In this document: in pieces, positions 18,464 through 28,220 of the stretch | Layout: every line of letters begins with the position of its first letter | How positions within the stretch are numbered: position 1 is the stretch's first letter | Assembly (NCBI RefSeq): GCF_905171775.1 | Contig: NC_053489.1 | Coordinates: forward strand, 140,012,642 to 140,076,641 | DNA length: 64,000 bases | From: Rana temporaria | Lineage: Eukaryota > Chordata > Amphibia > Anura > Ranidae | Reading direction: 5' to 3' | The notes under the pieces: generated by a model | Told to the model about the DNA's origin: nothing | Database searches by the model: none | Seen by the model: only the letters and a program-made list of their open reading frames with translations | Position numbers and translations under genes: made by a program

Positions 18464-19665
18464 TTTTTCGCCAGTGTCTTAGGTGTTGGTGCACGTTGAA
18501 GGTTGTGCCTGCAGTTTGTCCTTGGGACCAGGGCCAGCCGACCGGATCCGTCCAAGGTGCTTCATAGCCAAAGTGGACGGTACCCGGGCCCCAATTCGTG
18601 GATGGGGTTTTGCCTATAATGCCTCTCCTTGGAGGGCTGGACTCTGGGTTCCAGGACTGGGTTTTTTAACCTATAAATACCTGCTGCCAGTAGTGCTGTA
18701 TAGGTCCAGGTGTGTGGTGTTCCTGACTTGGACCCCGGTCCCTGAAGGTCTATGACCATACCCACGGTGAAGGGGGAAGATTGGGCCTCTTGCATGAGCA
18801 ATACCCTGCGGCGTGGAAAGGTAAGCGGGGGGCCTACGGAACTTGGTTTGTCAGTGGGCTCCCCACAGGGGACTCTGGGGAAAAGCCTTTTTTATGCCTC
18901 TGTGCATGGGCTAAAAGAGAAACCACAAAGTCTGCATGACTGGATGGCTCAAACACCCAGGTATACTGTTCCTCTGGCTGGGCTAATAGACTGCTGCTGC
19001 TGCTACAAGGTGTTTGGCTCCATGAAATGTAAAGGGAGCATGTCAGGTTTAAATTACTTACTTCCTGATGTCTGTGTGTCTCCAGCAGCTCCCGGGCTCC
19101 TCTCCCCACATGGATCCTGCTTCCTGAGAGCGGCGTCGGGGGAGCGCGCGCGCGCGCGCGCGCACTGTTATAGGCGCCGACGCTGCATGGAGGGGCGGGG
19201 GACGCCCAGGGAGTTCCCTCCCCTCTGTACATCAGAGGGAAAAACTCTACTTAGCCTGTCAGTTTGCTGAAGGCTGTGAAGGGACACGGAGCAGCGATGC
19301 TGAGCTGAGCAGGATAGGTTTGCCTATGTTATGCTGACACAGTGACACCTAGTGGCCGTTTTTTTGTACACACCTTACTAAAGAGCTGTTTAAGCTCATA
19401 TTTTCTCTGAAAAGCCGGTGTACTAAGTAGCAGTCAGAGTACTTAGTATTTGGTACTCTCTTAGCCCAGCATTAAGGGAAGCAATATTAAGATATGATTA
19501 AGCCCTTGGGGCTCAATATTGCTATCTCTTGTTAGGTTTTGGGAAGTTTAGTTTCTGTCTAACATTACCCTAGCCTAAATTTTTTTCCTCATTTATTTAA
19601 ATGTGTGTTTTTCTCCAGCTATTACAGTTAGTTGTATATTAGCGGAGTATCTCAGATTTGTTATT
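18464..19665 (+). other. DIRS-B 5' leader with candidate intron
   Basis: Non-coding leader between the ITR and gag. A donor GGAAAG|GTAAGCGGGG (GT at 18821) and an acceptor TTTTTCTCCAG|C (exon from 19619) could remove ~800 bases just before the gag ATG at 19666. Unlike DIRS-A, the exon upstream does not continue in frame into gag, so this would be a leader intron. A GC dinucleotide run lies at about 19144-19165. Confidence 0.4.
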
Positions 19666-21033
19666 ATGGCTCCTAAGGGTGCAGGGAACGCTAAAAATGC
19701 TAAAGGTGTTAAAAAGCCGAAGGGTTCCCCATCGGGCTCGGAGGATATTTCCCAGAATCCACCTGCCCCTACCTCCCCGGAGGATCCGGAGGTTGCTGCC
19801 CTGGGTGAGCCATCGGGGTTGCTAGGTGCTATGGCGGGCCCTATTCAACCAACTCCTTCCTATGTCACGGAAGAGATGTTAGCCTCCACCTTGGGTGGAT
19901 TTGAAAAGAGGATGGCCGCTCTTATTACGGCCTCTTTATCCGGGAAGAAGCGGGCTAGGTCCCCGTCTCCCAGGTTTGAATCTCCTGAGGAAGATGTCCT
20001 TTCCACTGAGGAATTGGAAGATACAGGAGACCAGGCTGAGGATCATCTGGACCATTTGGGTTCTGAAGATTCTACTATAGAAGAACCTTTTTCAGCTTCT
20101 CACGCAGAAAAATTGTGGGTTCAGTCCTTAACGGATATGGTGCGGTCAGCTTTTAAAATGCCTTTGCCTCAGCCTCTGGCCTCCGCTGTGTCCTCATTGG
20201 GCTCCCTAAAAGCGCCCCAAGCCAACCTGGTGTTCCCGGTCCATCCTTTGTTAAAGGACCTGATTTTTCAGGACTGGGTTAAGCCAGACAGGATTTTTTT
20301 GCCTCCTAAAAGGTTCGCAGTTATGTACCCTTTAGAGGAGGAGTTTTCAAAAAAATGGGCTGTCCCCACTGTTGACGCAGCCATATCATGTGTCAATAAA
20401 GCTTTAACATGTCCAGTGGACAATATTCACATGTTCAAAGATCCTGTGGATAAAAGGCTTGAGACCTTACTAAAGGCATCCTTTTCCACAGCGGGGGCAG
20501 TGGTCCAGCCAGCTGTAGCTGCCATTGGCGTCTGCCAGGCTTTAAAAGACCAGGCCAAGCAGGCCCTAAAGGACCTCCCGGCTCAACAGGCTCAGGACTT
20601 AGCCGATCTACCTAGAGCCTTATGTTTCGCGGTAGACGCTATCAAGGATTCAATCCAACAGGCGTCCCGCCTATCCCTGTATTTGGTCCACATGAGAAGA
20701 TTACTTTGGTTAAAGAACTGGTCTGCAGAAACCCCCTGCAAAAAACTCCTTACAGGATTCTCCTTTCAAGGAGAGAGATTGTTTGGAGAAGATCTTGACA
20801 AATATATTCAAAAGATCTCTAGTGGTAAGAGCACCCTTTTGCCGGTTAAGAAAAGGTTCCGAGGTCCCACTTTTAAGCGCCCAACCTCTCCAGTTCCAGG
20901 GCCCTCATTCTCTAGGCAGTATCGACGGCCTCCTGGACGCGCAGCTGCAAACAGGCCCCAGGGGCAAGCTGCAGGGAACAAGAGACCGTGGAACCGTAAG
21001 CCGGTTAAGGCTGCCCCTAAGGCAGCCTTGTGA
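19666..21033 (+). CDS. gag: DIRS-B gag
   Basis: 455 codons from ATG in a TTATTATGGCTCC context to TGA at 21033. The open frame extends upstream to 19603, but the Lys/Ala/Gly-rich start M-A-P-K-G-A-G is the natural one. The order is a basic N-terminus, a Pro/Ser/acidic linker (residues ~20-140), a helical core shared with DIRS-A gag (VFPVHPLLKDL; PVDKRLETLLKASF) and a basic Arg/Pro/Gly-rich tail. No CxxC pair was seen. Its 3' end overlaps the RT frame by ~250 bases, with RT in +1. Confidence 0.88.
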   Translation: MAPKGAGNAKNAKGVKKPKGSPSGSEDISQNPPAPTSPEDPEVAALGEPSGLLGAMAGPIQPTPSYVTEEMLASTLGGFEKRMAALITASLSGKKRARSPSPRFESPEEDVLSTEELEDTGDQAEDHLDHLGSEDSTIEEPFSASHAEKLWVQSLTDMVRSAFKMPLPQPLASAVSSLGSLKAPQANLVFPVHPLLKDLIFQDWVKPDRIFLPPKRFAVMYPLEEEFSKKWAVPTVDAAISCVNKALTCPVDNIHMFKDPVDKRLETLLKASFSTAGAVVQPAVAAIGVCQALKDQAKQALKDLPAQQAQDLADLPRALCFAVDAIKDSIQQASRLSLYLVHMRRLLWLKNWSAETPCKKLLTGFSFQGERLFGEDLDKYIQKISSGKSTLLPVKKRFRGPTFKRPTSPVPGPSFSRQYRRPPGRAAANRPQGQAAGNKRPWNRKPVKAAPKAAL

Positions 21034-22924
21034 AGGGGCGCCCCCACTCTCTCGAGTGGGGGGAAGACTCCGGTTGTTCTCGGAGTTGTGGGGGGCCCAA
21101 GTTACCGACCAATGGGTTCTGTCCTCAGTAACTCAGGGGTACAAGCTGGAGTTTCGGGAGTTCCCCCCTCCTCACTTTCAAATGTCAAGACTTCCAGGCG
21201 ACCCTCAGAGACAGGCATCGCTTCTGTCCGCCCTAGAGCGACTCCTATCTCAAGGAGTGATTATGGAAGTACCAGCAGGGGAGCAAGGACAAGGGTTTTA
21301 CTCAAACCTCTTCGTTGTCCCGAAGCCAAACGGCGACGTCAGGCCTATTCTGGACCTAAAGTTATTAAACCGCTTTTTAAGAGTCCGGTCTTTTCGAATG
21401 GAGTCCATTCGTTCGGTGGTGGCCGCCCTCCAAGGAAAGGAGTTCTTGGCCTCCATCGATATAAAGGACGCATACCTGCACGTTCCGATTTTCCCAGGCC
21501 ATTACAGGTATCTGCGTTTTGCCCTAAACTATCGGCATTATCAGTTCGTGGCTCTTCCGTTCGGACTAGCCACGGCCCCTCGGGTTTTTACGAAGATCCT
21601 GGCCCCCGTATTAGCCATCCTAAGGGAACAGGGCATTCTGATCATGGCCTACCTAGACGATCTTCTGGTAGTCGACCACTCAGCGGCCGGTCTAAATCGG
21701 GCAGTGTTGCTAGCAGTAAACTGCCTAGAGTCCCTGGGTTGGGTTCTAAACCGGGACAAATCGGCTTTACAGCCCACAAGAAGGTTGGAGTATCTAGGTC
21801 TGATTTTAGATACAAGACAACAACGGATCTTCCTGCCCCAGTCCAGAGTGGACTCGATAAGGGAGTTAATCCACATAGTCCTAAGCAGCACAAGGCCATC
21901 TATACGCCTCTGCATGCGCCTGTTGGGAAAGCTAGTGGCCACCTTCGAGGCAGTGCCCTATGCCCAGATCCATTCTCGGAGGCTACAGAGAGCAATTCTC
22001 GCGGCCTGGGACAAAAGACTCCAGGCCTTGGATCTTCCCATTTCCCTTCCCTATGCGGTAAGGCAGAGCCTGTGTTGGTGGCTAGTCACAAAAAATCTTC
22101 TGAAAGGAAGATCGTTCAATCCCCCCTCATGGAGGATAGTAACCACGGACGCCAGCCTATCAGGTTGGGGTGCAGTCCTAGACGATTTAACCCTACAGGG
22201 GAAATGGTCAAGGGCAGAATCAGCCCTACCCATAAATGTCTTAGAGATCCGAGCAGCTCGGTTGGCTCTTTTGGGCTGGACGGAGGTTCTGCAGGGCTCC
22301 CCAGTAAGGGTACAATCCGACAATGCCACTGCCGTAGCTTATATAAACCACCAGGGTGGCACCAGGAGTCAGGCAGCCCAAAGGGAGGTAGATCGGATCT
22401 TTTCATGGGCAGAAGCCCATGTCCCCTGCATCTCAGCTATCTTTATCCCCGGGGTGGACAATTGGCAAGCGGACTTCCTCAGCCGCCAACAGATGTCCCC
22501 AGGGGAGTGGTCCCTCCATCCCGAAGTGTTCCAGGTCATTTGCCGGAAGTGGGGTACTCCGGAGGTGGACATTATGGCGTCCAGATTCAATGCCAAAGTA
22601 GCAAACTTTGTCTCTCGAACGAGGGATCCATTGGCCTGCGGGACAGATGCCTTGGTGTGTCCTTGGCATCAGTTTGCGCTGATCTATGCCTTCCCTCCAA
22701 TACGGATGCTACCCCGTCTTCTTCACAGAATTCAAAGGGAACGCAAGCCAGCGATTCTAGTGGCCCCAGCGTGGCCCCGAAGACCTTGGTACTCCTTGAT
22801 AAAAAGGATGACCGTAGAGGAGCCTTGGGTCCTCCCTCTACGTCCGGACCTCCTCTCACAAGGGCCATTCTACCACCCTGCCTTACAGGCCCTAAATTTA
22901 ACGGCCTGGCGGCTGAGTCCCTGA
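20783..22924 (+). CDS. pol: DIRS-B reverse transcriptase/RNase H
   Basis: 713-codon frame in +1 relative to gag. Residues 1-~90 overlap gag and are probably not translated from this ATG; the conserved part starts at GGRLRLF (~residue 93). The RT order is YKLEF, VVPKPNGDVRP, ASIDIKDAYLHVPI, ALPFGLATAPRVF, and an intact Y-L-D-D at residues 290-293. RNase H follows with its acidic residues in TDASLSGWG, VLEIRAA, QSDNATA and ADFLSR. The last ~140 residues form the DIRS C-terminal segment (PEVDIMASR, YAFPPIRMLP, LVAPAWPRRPW) often likened to a methyltransferase. Translation start or frameshift site is unknown. Confidence 0.9.
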   Translation: MEKILTNIFKRSLVVRAPFCRLRKGSEVPLLSAQPLQFQGPHSLGSIDGLLDAQLQTGPRGKLQGTRDRGTVSRLRLPLRQPCEGAPPLSRVGGRLRLFSELWGAQVTDQWVLSSVTQGYKLEFREFPPPHFQMSRLPGDPQRQASLLSALERLLSQGVIMEVPAGEQGQGFYSNLFVVPKPNGDVRPILDLKLLNRFLRVRSFRMESIRSVVAALQGKEFLASIDIKDAYLHVPIFPGHYRYLRFALNYRHYQFVALPFGLATAPRVFTKILAPVLAILREQGILIMAYLDDLLVVDHSAAGLNRAVLLAVNCLESLGWVLNRDKSALQPTRRLEYLGLILDTRQQRIFLPQSRVDSIRELIHIVLSSTRPSIRLCMRLLGKLVATFEAVPYAQIHSRRLQRAILAAWDKRLQALDLPISLPYAVRQSLCWWLVTKNLLKGRSFNPPSWRIVTTDASLSGWGAVLDDLTLQGKWSRAESALPINVLEIRAARLALLGWTEVLQGSPVRVQSDNATAVAYINHQGGTRSQAAQREVDRIFSWAEAHVPCISAIFIPGVDNWQADFLSRQQMSPGEWSLHPEVFQVICRKWGTPEVDIMASRFNAKVANFVSRTRDPLACGTDALVCPWHQFALIYAFPPIRMLPRLLHRIQRERKPAILVAPAWPRRPWYSLIKRMTVEEPWVLPLRPDLLSQGPFYHPALQALNLTAWRLSP

Positions 22925-23940
22925 TTCTCAGAAACAGAGGCCTTTCAGGGCAGGTCGTTTCTACCCTTATAAACGCAAGAAAACCAGTTTCCAGGTTAAT
23001 ATACTATAGGGTGTGGAAGGCCTATATTACCTGGTGTGAAACCAGGAAATGGGATCCCCGCAAATATACTATTGGGAGAATCCTGGAGTTTTTACAGTTG
23101 GGAGTGGAAAAAGGTTTGGCGGTCGGCACAATCAAGGGGCAGGTGTCTGCCTTGTCGGTCTTCTTCCAGAGATCGTTGGCTGCCCATTCCTTAATGAAAT
23201 CCTTTTTACAAGGTGTTATTCGGGTGAATCCCCCGATTAAAGCTCCCCTGTATCCTTGGGATCTAAATTTGGTTCTATCGGCCTTGCAAAGGCAGCCCTT
23301 TGAGCCCTTGTCCGTGATTCCTTTGGTCCTTTTGACTAGGAAACTAGTGTTTCTGGTGGCCATGGCATCCGCCAGAAGGGTGTCGGAGTTGGCAGCCTTG
23401 TCATGTAAGGCACCTTATTTATTATTGCATAAGGACAGGGTCGTTTTGCGGCCGCTTCCGTCCTTCCTGCCTAAGGTGGTATCAAATTTTCACCTTAATC
23501 AAGATGTGATTCTTCCATCATTTTTTCCAAAGCCTTCTTCTAAGGAAGAGAGGTTACTACATTCCTTGGATGTAGTTAGAGCTGTAAAGATTTACTTGGA
23601 AGCTACAGCCCAGATTCGTAAGACGGACGTCTTATTCATTCTGCCGGAAGGGCCCAAGAAGGGCCAGGCAGCGTCTAAGGCCACTATTGCTAAGTGGATT
23701 AGGCAGACGATTATTCAGGCCTATGGCCTGAAGGGGAAGAGTCCACCCTTATCGGTTAAGGCTCATTCCACTAGAGCTATAAGTGCCTCTTGGGCAGCGT
23801 ATCACCAGGTCCCTATGGCTCAGGTCTGCAGGGCAGCAACCTGGTCATCTGTCCACACATTTGCAAAATTTTATCAAATGGACGTTAGGAGGAACGCTGA
23901 TTCAGCCTTTGGGCAGGCGGTACTGCGGGCCGCAGTTTAA
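21088..23940 (+). CDS. DIRS-B tyrosine recombinase frame (YR domain at ~22920-23940)
   Basis: 950-codon open frame at -1 of RT (back in the gag frame). The final ~340 codons are the tyrosine recombinase. Catalytic residues are visible: Arg in ASARRVSEL (~residue 763), HSTR with His893 and Arg896, Trp in ATWSSVHTF, and the nucleophile Tyr929 in KFYQMDV. The upstream part lies over RT and is open but resembles no known domain, mirroring DIRS-A. The frame ends at TAA 23940, just before the internal complementary region. It looks intact. Confidence 0.88.
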   Translation: MGGPSYRPMGSVLSNSGVQAGVSGVPPSSLSNVKTSRRPSETGIASVRPRATPISRSDYGSTSRGARTRVLLKPLRCPEAKRRRQAYSGPKVIKPLFKSPVFSNGVHSFGGGRPPRKGVLGLHRYKGRIPARSDFPRPLQVSAFCPKLSALSVRGSSVRTSHGPSGFYEDPGPRISHPKGTGHSDHGLPRRSSGSRPLSGRSKSGSVASSKLPRVPGLGSKPGQIGFTAHKKVGVSRSDFRYKTTTDLPAPVQSGLDKGVNPHSPKQHKAIYTPLHAPVGKASGHLRGSALCPDPFSEATESNSRGLGQKTPGLGSSHFPSLCGKAEPVLVASHKKSSERKIVQSPLMEDSNHGRQPIRLGCSPRRFNPTGEMVKGRISPTHKCLRDPSSSVGSFGLDGGSAGLPSKGTIRQCHCRSLYKPPGWHQESGSPKGGRSDLFMGRSPCPLHLSYLYPRGGQLASGLPQPPTDVPRGVVPPSRSVPGHLPEVGYSGGGHYGVQIQCQSSKLCLSNEGSIGLRDRCLGVSLASVCADLCLPSNTDATPSSSQNSKGTQASDSSGPSVAPKTLVLLDKKDDRRGALGPPSTSGPPLTRAILPPCLTGPKFNGLAAESLILRNRGLSGQVVSTLINARKPVSRLIYYRVWKAYITWCETRKWDPRKYTIGRILEFLQLGVEKGLAVGTIKGQVSALSVFFQRSLAAHSLMKSFLQGVIRVNPPIKAPLYPWDLNLVLSALQRQPFEPLSVIPLVLLTRKLVFLVAMASARRVSELAALSCKAPYLLLHKDRVVLRPLPSFLPKVVSNFHLNQDVILPSFFPKPSSKEERLLHSLDVVRAVKIYLEATAQIRKTDVLFILPEGPKKGQAASKATIAKWIRQTIIQAYGLKGKSPPLSVKAHSTRAISASWAAYHQVPMAQVCRAATWSSVHTFAKFYQMDVRRNADSAFGQAVLRAAV

Positions 23941-24020
23941 TCTCCTCTTGTCCGGTGGCACCTCTTGTTTGTTTTTTTCTGGTTGTCTCCCTCCCCTCAT
24001 GGAGCATTGCTTGGGGACAT

Positions 24021-24137
24021 CCCATATGTAATGGCTATGCTGCTCTGTGTCCCGTGATGTACGATAAAGAAAAAGGGATTTTTATTAACAGCTTACCTGT
24101 AAAATCCTTTTCTTGTAGTACATCACGGGACACAGAG
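24021..24137. repeat. DIRS-B internal complementary region
   Basis: Contains the reverse complement of the left outer end (GTGTCCCGTGATGTACGATA) followed by the reverse complement of the right outer end (GCTTACCTGTAAAATCC, TTGTAGTACATCACGGGACA), joined in AAAGAAAAAGGGATTTTT. It marks the circle junction and fixes the element ends. Confidence 0.93.
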
Positions 24138-24183
24138 CTCCCACCCCTCTTATGGGGAATTTTGGGATGCATATTGCTTGCTA

Positions 24184-24328
24184 CAAAACTGAGGTACTCC
24201 CACTATGGGTGGGGGTTATATAGGGAGGGAACTTCCTGTCGGAGAGTGCCAGTGTCCATCACCTGAAGGTACACTATATAACCCATATGTAATGGCTATG
24301 CTGCTCTGTGTCCCGTGATGTACTACAA
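24184..24328 (-). repeat. DIRS-B right inverted terminal repeat
   Basis: Inverse of 18330-18463 (ACAAAACTGAGGTACTCCCA to GTGTCCCGTGATGTAC). It is followed by the 3'-specific end TACAAGAAAAGGATTTTACA...AAAATCCC to about 24370. Confidence 0.92.
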
Positions 24329-24552
24329 GAAAAGGATTTTACAGGTAAGCTGTTAATAAAAATCCCTTTTTTTTCCTTTACAACTCCTTTAAGGCTAGGA
24401 TTAAATGTTAGGGTTACAGCCCTAGCCCTAACATGTGACTTTGGATGCACAAATGTTCCTGCGCTACTTTGATGTAACTTAATGCTGCTTGCGTCCCAGA
24501 GAGAGCATCAAAGTCACATCACATGAACAGAACAGTCATATTTTCCTATGCA

Positions 24553-25301
24553 TTAAGGTGAAAAAACATCCGACAGCACCGCCCTCCCGAGCCCCCGTTT
24601 TACTTACCTCACCCCCTCGAAAGTCCAGCGCTCGTCCCCGTCATCCTCTTGGGTTCCCAGCCTGGCCGTTAATTGGCTAGGTTGGACGGATTGATAACAG
24701 TGCAGCCATTGGCACTTGTATATCAAAGCAAATTTCCCCATAAGAAATTATGAAATCCGGAGCCGAAAATAAGTGTGCACACAATGGGCAGCAGTGAGTT
24801 GTGTTGGACCAGGGATGTCGGTGGCAGATTGTTGGCACATAAACTGCCTCCTGTCTTTTTTTTATTTATTTTTTTCATTTTGTATTTATTTCTTTATAAA
24901 TGTCAGTTTTGCTGCAGCTGGTTCTATACACAGACGCACTATTTTACAGGTGGACTAAGGGATTTTTGATTTTGCTTTAAGCATCATTAAAAAAAAAAAT
25001 TGTTTCATTGATACATGTCCCCCAGAGAAGTACCTGAGCCCCCATACCCTTTTTATGCCCAATAACTTGCATATAGGCCTTCAAAATGGGCTATAGGGTT
25101 TGCGTCTAAATTTTTGTGATGTTAGAGTTCTGGCGCGAACCGCGGAGGTGTTCGGCCCAACTCTATTTAGCTGTAAATTTAGCAGTTTGCCCCTTATGCG
25201 GCTGGCTACACTTTCTACAACGTGACTGTACAATCATTGCACAATCTCGGGTATACCAACAGCTGTGTAGTATGTGGATCTTTCTGAATAAACCAGTTAC
25301 C
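24553..25301. other. No gene; repeat fragments
   Basis: A MITE-like start ATTAAGGTGAAAAAAC lies at about 24553, followed by a GC-rich stretch with TTACTTACCTCACCCCCTCG and AT-rich DNA. No protein-like frame was found. Confidence 0.45.
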
Positions 25302-25500
<199 letters not shown>

Positions 25501-26189
25501 CTCGAGTATAAGCCGAGGCACCTAATTTTACCACAAAAAAACTGGGAAAACGTATTGACTCGAGTAAAAGCCAAGGGTGAGAATGCAGCAGCTACTGTAA
25601 GCGGAAAAAAGGGTCAACAATGCCCATTGCATCCTCACTGTACCCATTGTCAGTGTACCTGAAATTGACAGGTTGCGGGCGTCCATTTATTGTTTGTTTC
25701 AAAACTCGCAGGTTCCTCCTGGTCCCTTCCGTTATAGGCGTTTCTCAGGAGACACAGTTCCGCCAATCACTGACCTTCTCTCATCCTCGGACTCAGTTTC
25801 TCAGCAGACACTGAATCTATAAAAAAAAATTCCACAGTTTAGGCCGATGCGTATTCTAATTTTTTTTTTTTTTTGGTAAAATCGTAATAAGCGTTTGGTT
25901 TGCGCAAAAGTTTAAGCGTCTACAAAAAAGTGAACTGTTTTATGGCATTTTTATAAAAATATTTTTTTTTTTACTAGTTATGGTGGCGATCAGCTTTTTA
26001 TTTATATATTTTTTTTTTTTTTACGGGACTGCAACATTATGGCGGACATATCGGACAACTTTGACACCATTTTGGGACCATTGTCATTTTTACAGCGATC
26101 AGTGCTATAAAAATGCACTAATTACTGTAAAAATTACACTGGCAGTGAATGGGTTAACCACTAGGTGGCGCTGAAGGGGTTAAGTGGGT
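25501..26189. repeat. DNA-transposon fragments
   Basis: 25501-25600 resembles the common vertebrate repeat ACTCGAGTATAAGCCGAGGC, with a partial inverse ACTCGAGTAAAAGCC near 25558. 25840-26180 is the internal and right part of the frog family seen intact at 34769-35720 (shared ATAAGCGTTTGGTTTGCGCA, TATGGCGGACA, GGGACCATTG). No coding content. Confidence 0.6.
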
Positions 26190-27779
26190 CTGACATGGCA
26201 TGGCAACATGGCAGTCGGTCTCTCTGAGCTTCTGTCCTTCTTCTGAGTACTTGAAAATGTTGTATAACTGCCATGTCTCAGAATATGTCTCCTGGCGCTG
26301 TTGGCTGGAGAGGATCAGGTCTTCCATTCGACTGATCTCATCGACCTTATTCAGCCAGAGAGCAAAAGTCGGGGGGGGGGGGGAGGGGACTTCCAGCGGA
26401 GAGGCACGCAGGCCCTGGCTGCGTCCAAAAGGTGACGCACCACCGACTTTTTGTAAGTTACAGGTGGTATATTGGTTGCCTGTAGGAGGAAATAAACCGG
26501 GTCGTCCGGCACTGTATGCCCCGTAAACTTTTGGGTGATCCGGCGTACCTCGCCCCTGATCCGTGAGCAAGACCAGAACACATGGAGTAGGGTACCTTTC
26601 TCCTGCTGGCATCTCCTGCAGGTGTCGGTAGTGTTGGGAAATGGTCTATTCAGGAGATCTGGGGTTCTGTACCAGCGAGTAAGAACCTTGTAGTTCGTCT
26701 CCTGAGTTTTCGCGTATAGAGATGACTTGTGTGTGAAACGGAGTATGGTCTGTCTTTTAGTGGGCGAGAACTGTGTGTCTAGGTCTCTCTCCCATTTTAT
26801 CAGGGCCGGGATCTGATAGTCCCCAGGGGGGGGCGATCAGCTTAGCGTATAGCAGGGACAGAGCGTGTGGGAGCACACCCGTCTCTTCACACAGCTCCTC
26901 CAACTCTGTCAATGGTGCCTGTCCGGTCGGGGGGGCCGGTATGGAGCTCAAGAAATTAGTCAGCTGATTTGCCCTCAGAAAGTCAAGGCGGTAAACGCCC
27001 CCCGGGTCTGTCAATTCAGTTGCTGATTTCCACCGTCCTCCCGAACTAAAGTGTGATGCCTGATAGAGGCCCGCTTTCCCGAGGTCCAGAAACCTCCCGT
27101 CTTGTAATCCCGGGCCAAAGAGTGGGTGTCCAATAATGGGTCTAAGAGGGGAATCTCTGGAGGTCAGGGATAATTGAGCGAAAAGATCCGAACACACATT
27201 AATCGTGGTTCCCACAAGTGGGTGACGTTTAATTGTGAGAGGAAGCGAGGCAGAACACCACGGGGCGCGGTGTAAGGGAATCTCGGTCTGGCCCTGTTCA
27301 ACCTGTGTCCACAGCTTATTGTGTCCATGTCGACACCAGTCAATTAATCTAACCAGGTGTGTTGAGCGGTAGTATGTCCGGATGTCCGGTAGGGCTAGGC
27401 CCCCCTGTAGTTTGGGGAGGGAGAGGACTGTTCTGCATATCCGCGACCTTTTCCCCGCCCAGAGAAAATGGTTGAATGTGGAGTGAACCTGCTTAAAGTA
27501 ACTCCCCGGGATGGAAATCGGGAGGGCCTGCAGGAGGTACAGGAATTTGGGCAGTATTGTCATCTTTAAAATGTTGCACCTGCCCACCCAGGAGTGTAGT
27601 CCCCCAGTCCACTGAGTCAGTAGTCTCCGAACCTCTGTCAGGAGGGGGGGAAAGTTCAACTGGAATAAGCGTGTGAATGTAGGGGGGATGTACGTCCCTA
27701 AGTATTTTAGTGCGACTTCCGTCCACTTCAGGCTGAAGCCGGCCTTAAGCTGGGTCAGCTGTTGCTGTGGGATCAACAT
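26190..27779 (-). pseudogene. 5'-truncated L1-clade LINE, ORF2 C-terminal region
   Basis: On the minus strand, 27779-26757 encodes 340 residues typical of the L1/Tx1 RT C-terminal side: KYLGTYIPP, WVGRCNILKMTILPKFLYL and LPDIRTYYRS. Further down (26620-26560) comes the CCHC-like knuckle C-x2-C-x8-H-x4-C, then ARACVPLRWKSPPPP and the terminal WLNKVDEISRMED segment. The parts lie in different frames, with frameshifts at C/G homopolymers near 26825 and 26380. It is therefore dead. Endonuclease and the RT catalytic box are missing, as expected for 5' truncation during retrotransposition. Confidence 0.88.
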
Positions 27780-27783
27780 GCTC

Positions 27784-28220
27784 TATTTTTTAACGACGTT
27801 TTAAACAATGTCGTTTTTCGGGTTGTAAAAAATGGCCGTGTGTGGGCTTTAACGAAGTTAAAAATCAGCGCATGCTCAGAAGCAAGTTATGAGACGGGAG
27901 CGCTTGTTCTGGTAAAACTACCGTTCGTAATGGAGTAAGCACATTCATCACGCTGTAACAGACAGAAAAGCGCGAATCGTGTTTTATGAACACAAAATCA
28001 GCAAAAGCAGCCCAAAGGGTGGCGTCATCCGAATGGAACTTCCCCTTTATAGTGCCGTCCTACGTGTTGTACGTCACCGCGCTTTGCTAGAGCATTTTTT
28101 TTACTATTGTGTGTAGGCAACGTCGTTTTAATGATGAAGTTGAAAAAAAAATCGTTTTTTCTAGGGGCTGAAAAACGTTGTTGTTTACAACCCGAAAAAT
28201 GATCGTGTGTACGCGGCATC
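27784..28220. mobile_element. MITE with GTACACACGATC-type ends
   Basis: The right end reads AACCCGAAAAATGATCGTGTGTACGCGGCAT. Similar termini bound elements at 37082-37453 and 52537-52968. The left part carries inverted and rearranged pieces of the same end (TTTTTCGGGTTGTAAAAAAT). Non-coding. It abuts the 5' truncation point of the L1 copy. Confidence 0.6.

Larger units (their letters stand above)
18317..24370 (+). mobile_element. DIRS-type tyrosine-recombinase retrotransposon, copy B
   Basis: A ~6.05-kb element with ~135-bp inverted terminal repeats, intact-looking gag, RT/RNase H and recombinase frames, and an internal complementary region at 24021-24137. The outer ends (CTTTATCGTACATCACGGG on the left, AAAAATCCC plus T-run on the right) are reproduced in that region. 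It is diverged from DIRS-A, so it is a different subfamily. All catalytic motifs read as functional, so mobility is possible. Confidence 0.93.
17885..24392. mobile_element. TTAA-target MITE hosting DIRS-B
   Basis: Left end TTAAAGGGTCACTAAAGGAA at 17885; right end TTCCTTTACAACTCCTTTAA ends at 24392. These are inverted repeats with several mismatches and share TTAA at both ends. About 430 bases of non-coding body precede DIRS-B and only ~20 follow it. A related copy with TTAAAGGGGTTGTAAAGG ends is at 29761-30234. Confidence 0.75.
17690..24552. mobile_element. Outer foldback MITE interrupted by a TTAA MITE and DIRS-B
   Basis: The segment 17690-17880 (CTGTTCATGTATTGCGACTT, AGCATCAAAGTAGCGCAGGA, CCAAAGTTGCATGTTA) is matched in inverted order by 24395-24552. 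Together they form the arms of one foldback element. The TTAA MITE at 17885-24392 sits between them, and DIRS-B inside that, giving three nested insertion layers. The right arm is cut at about 24552 by another repeat. Confidence 0.7.
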
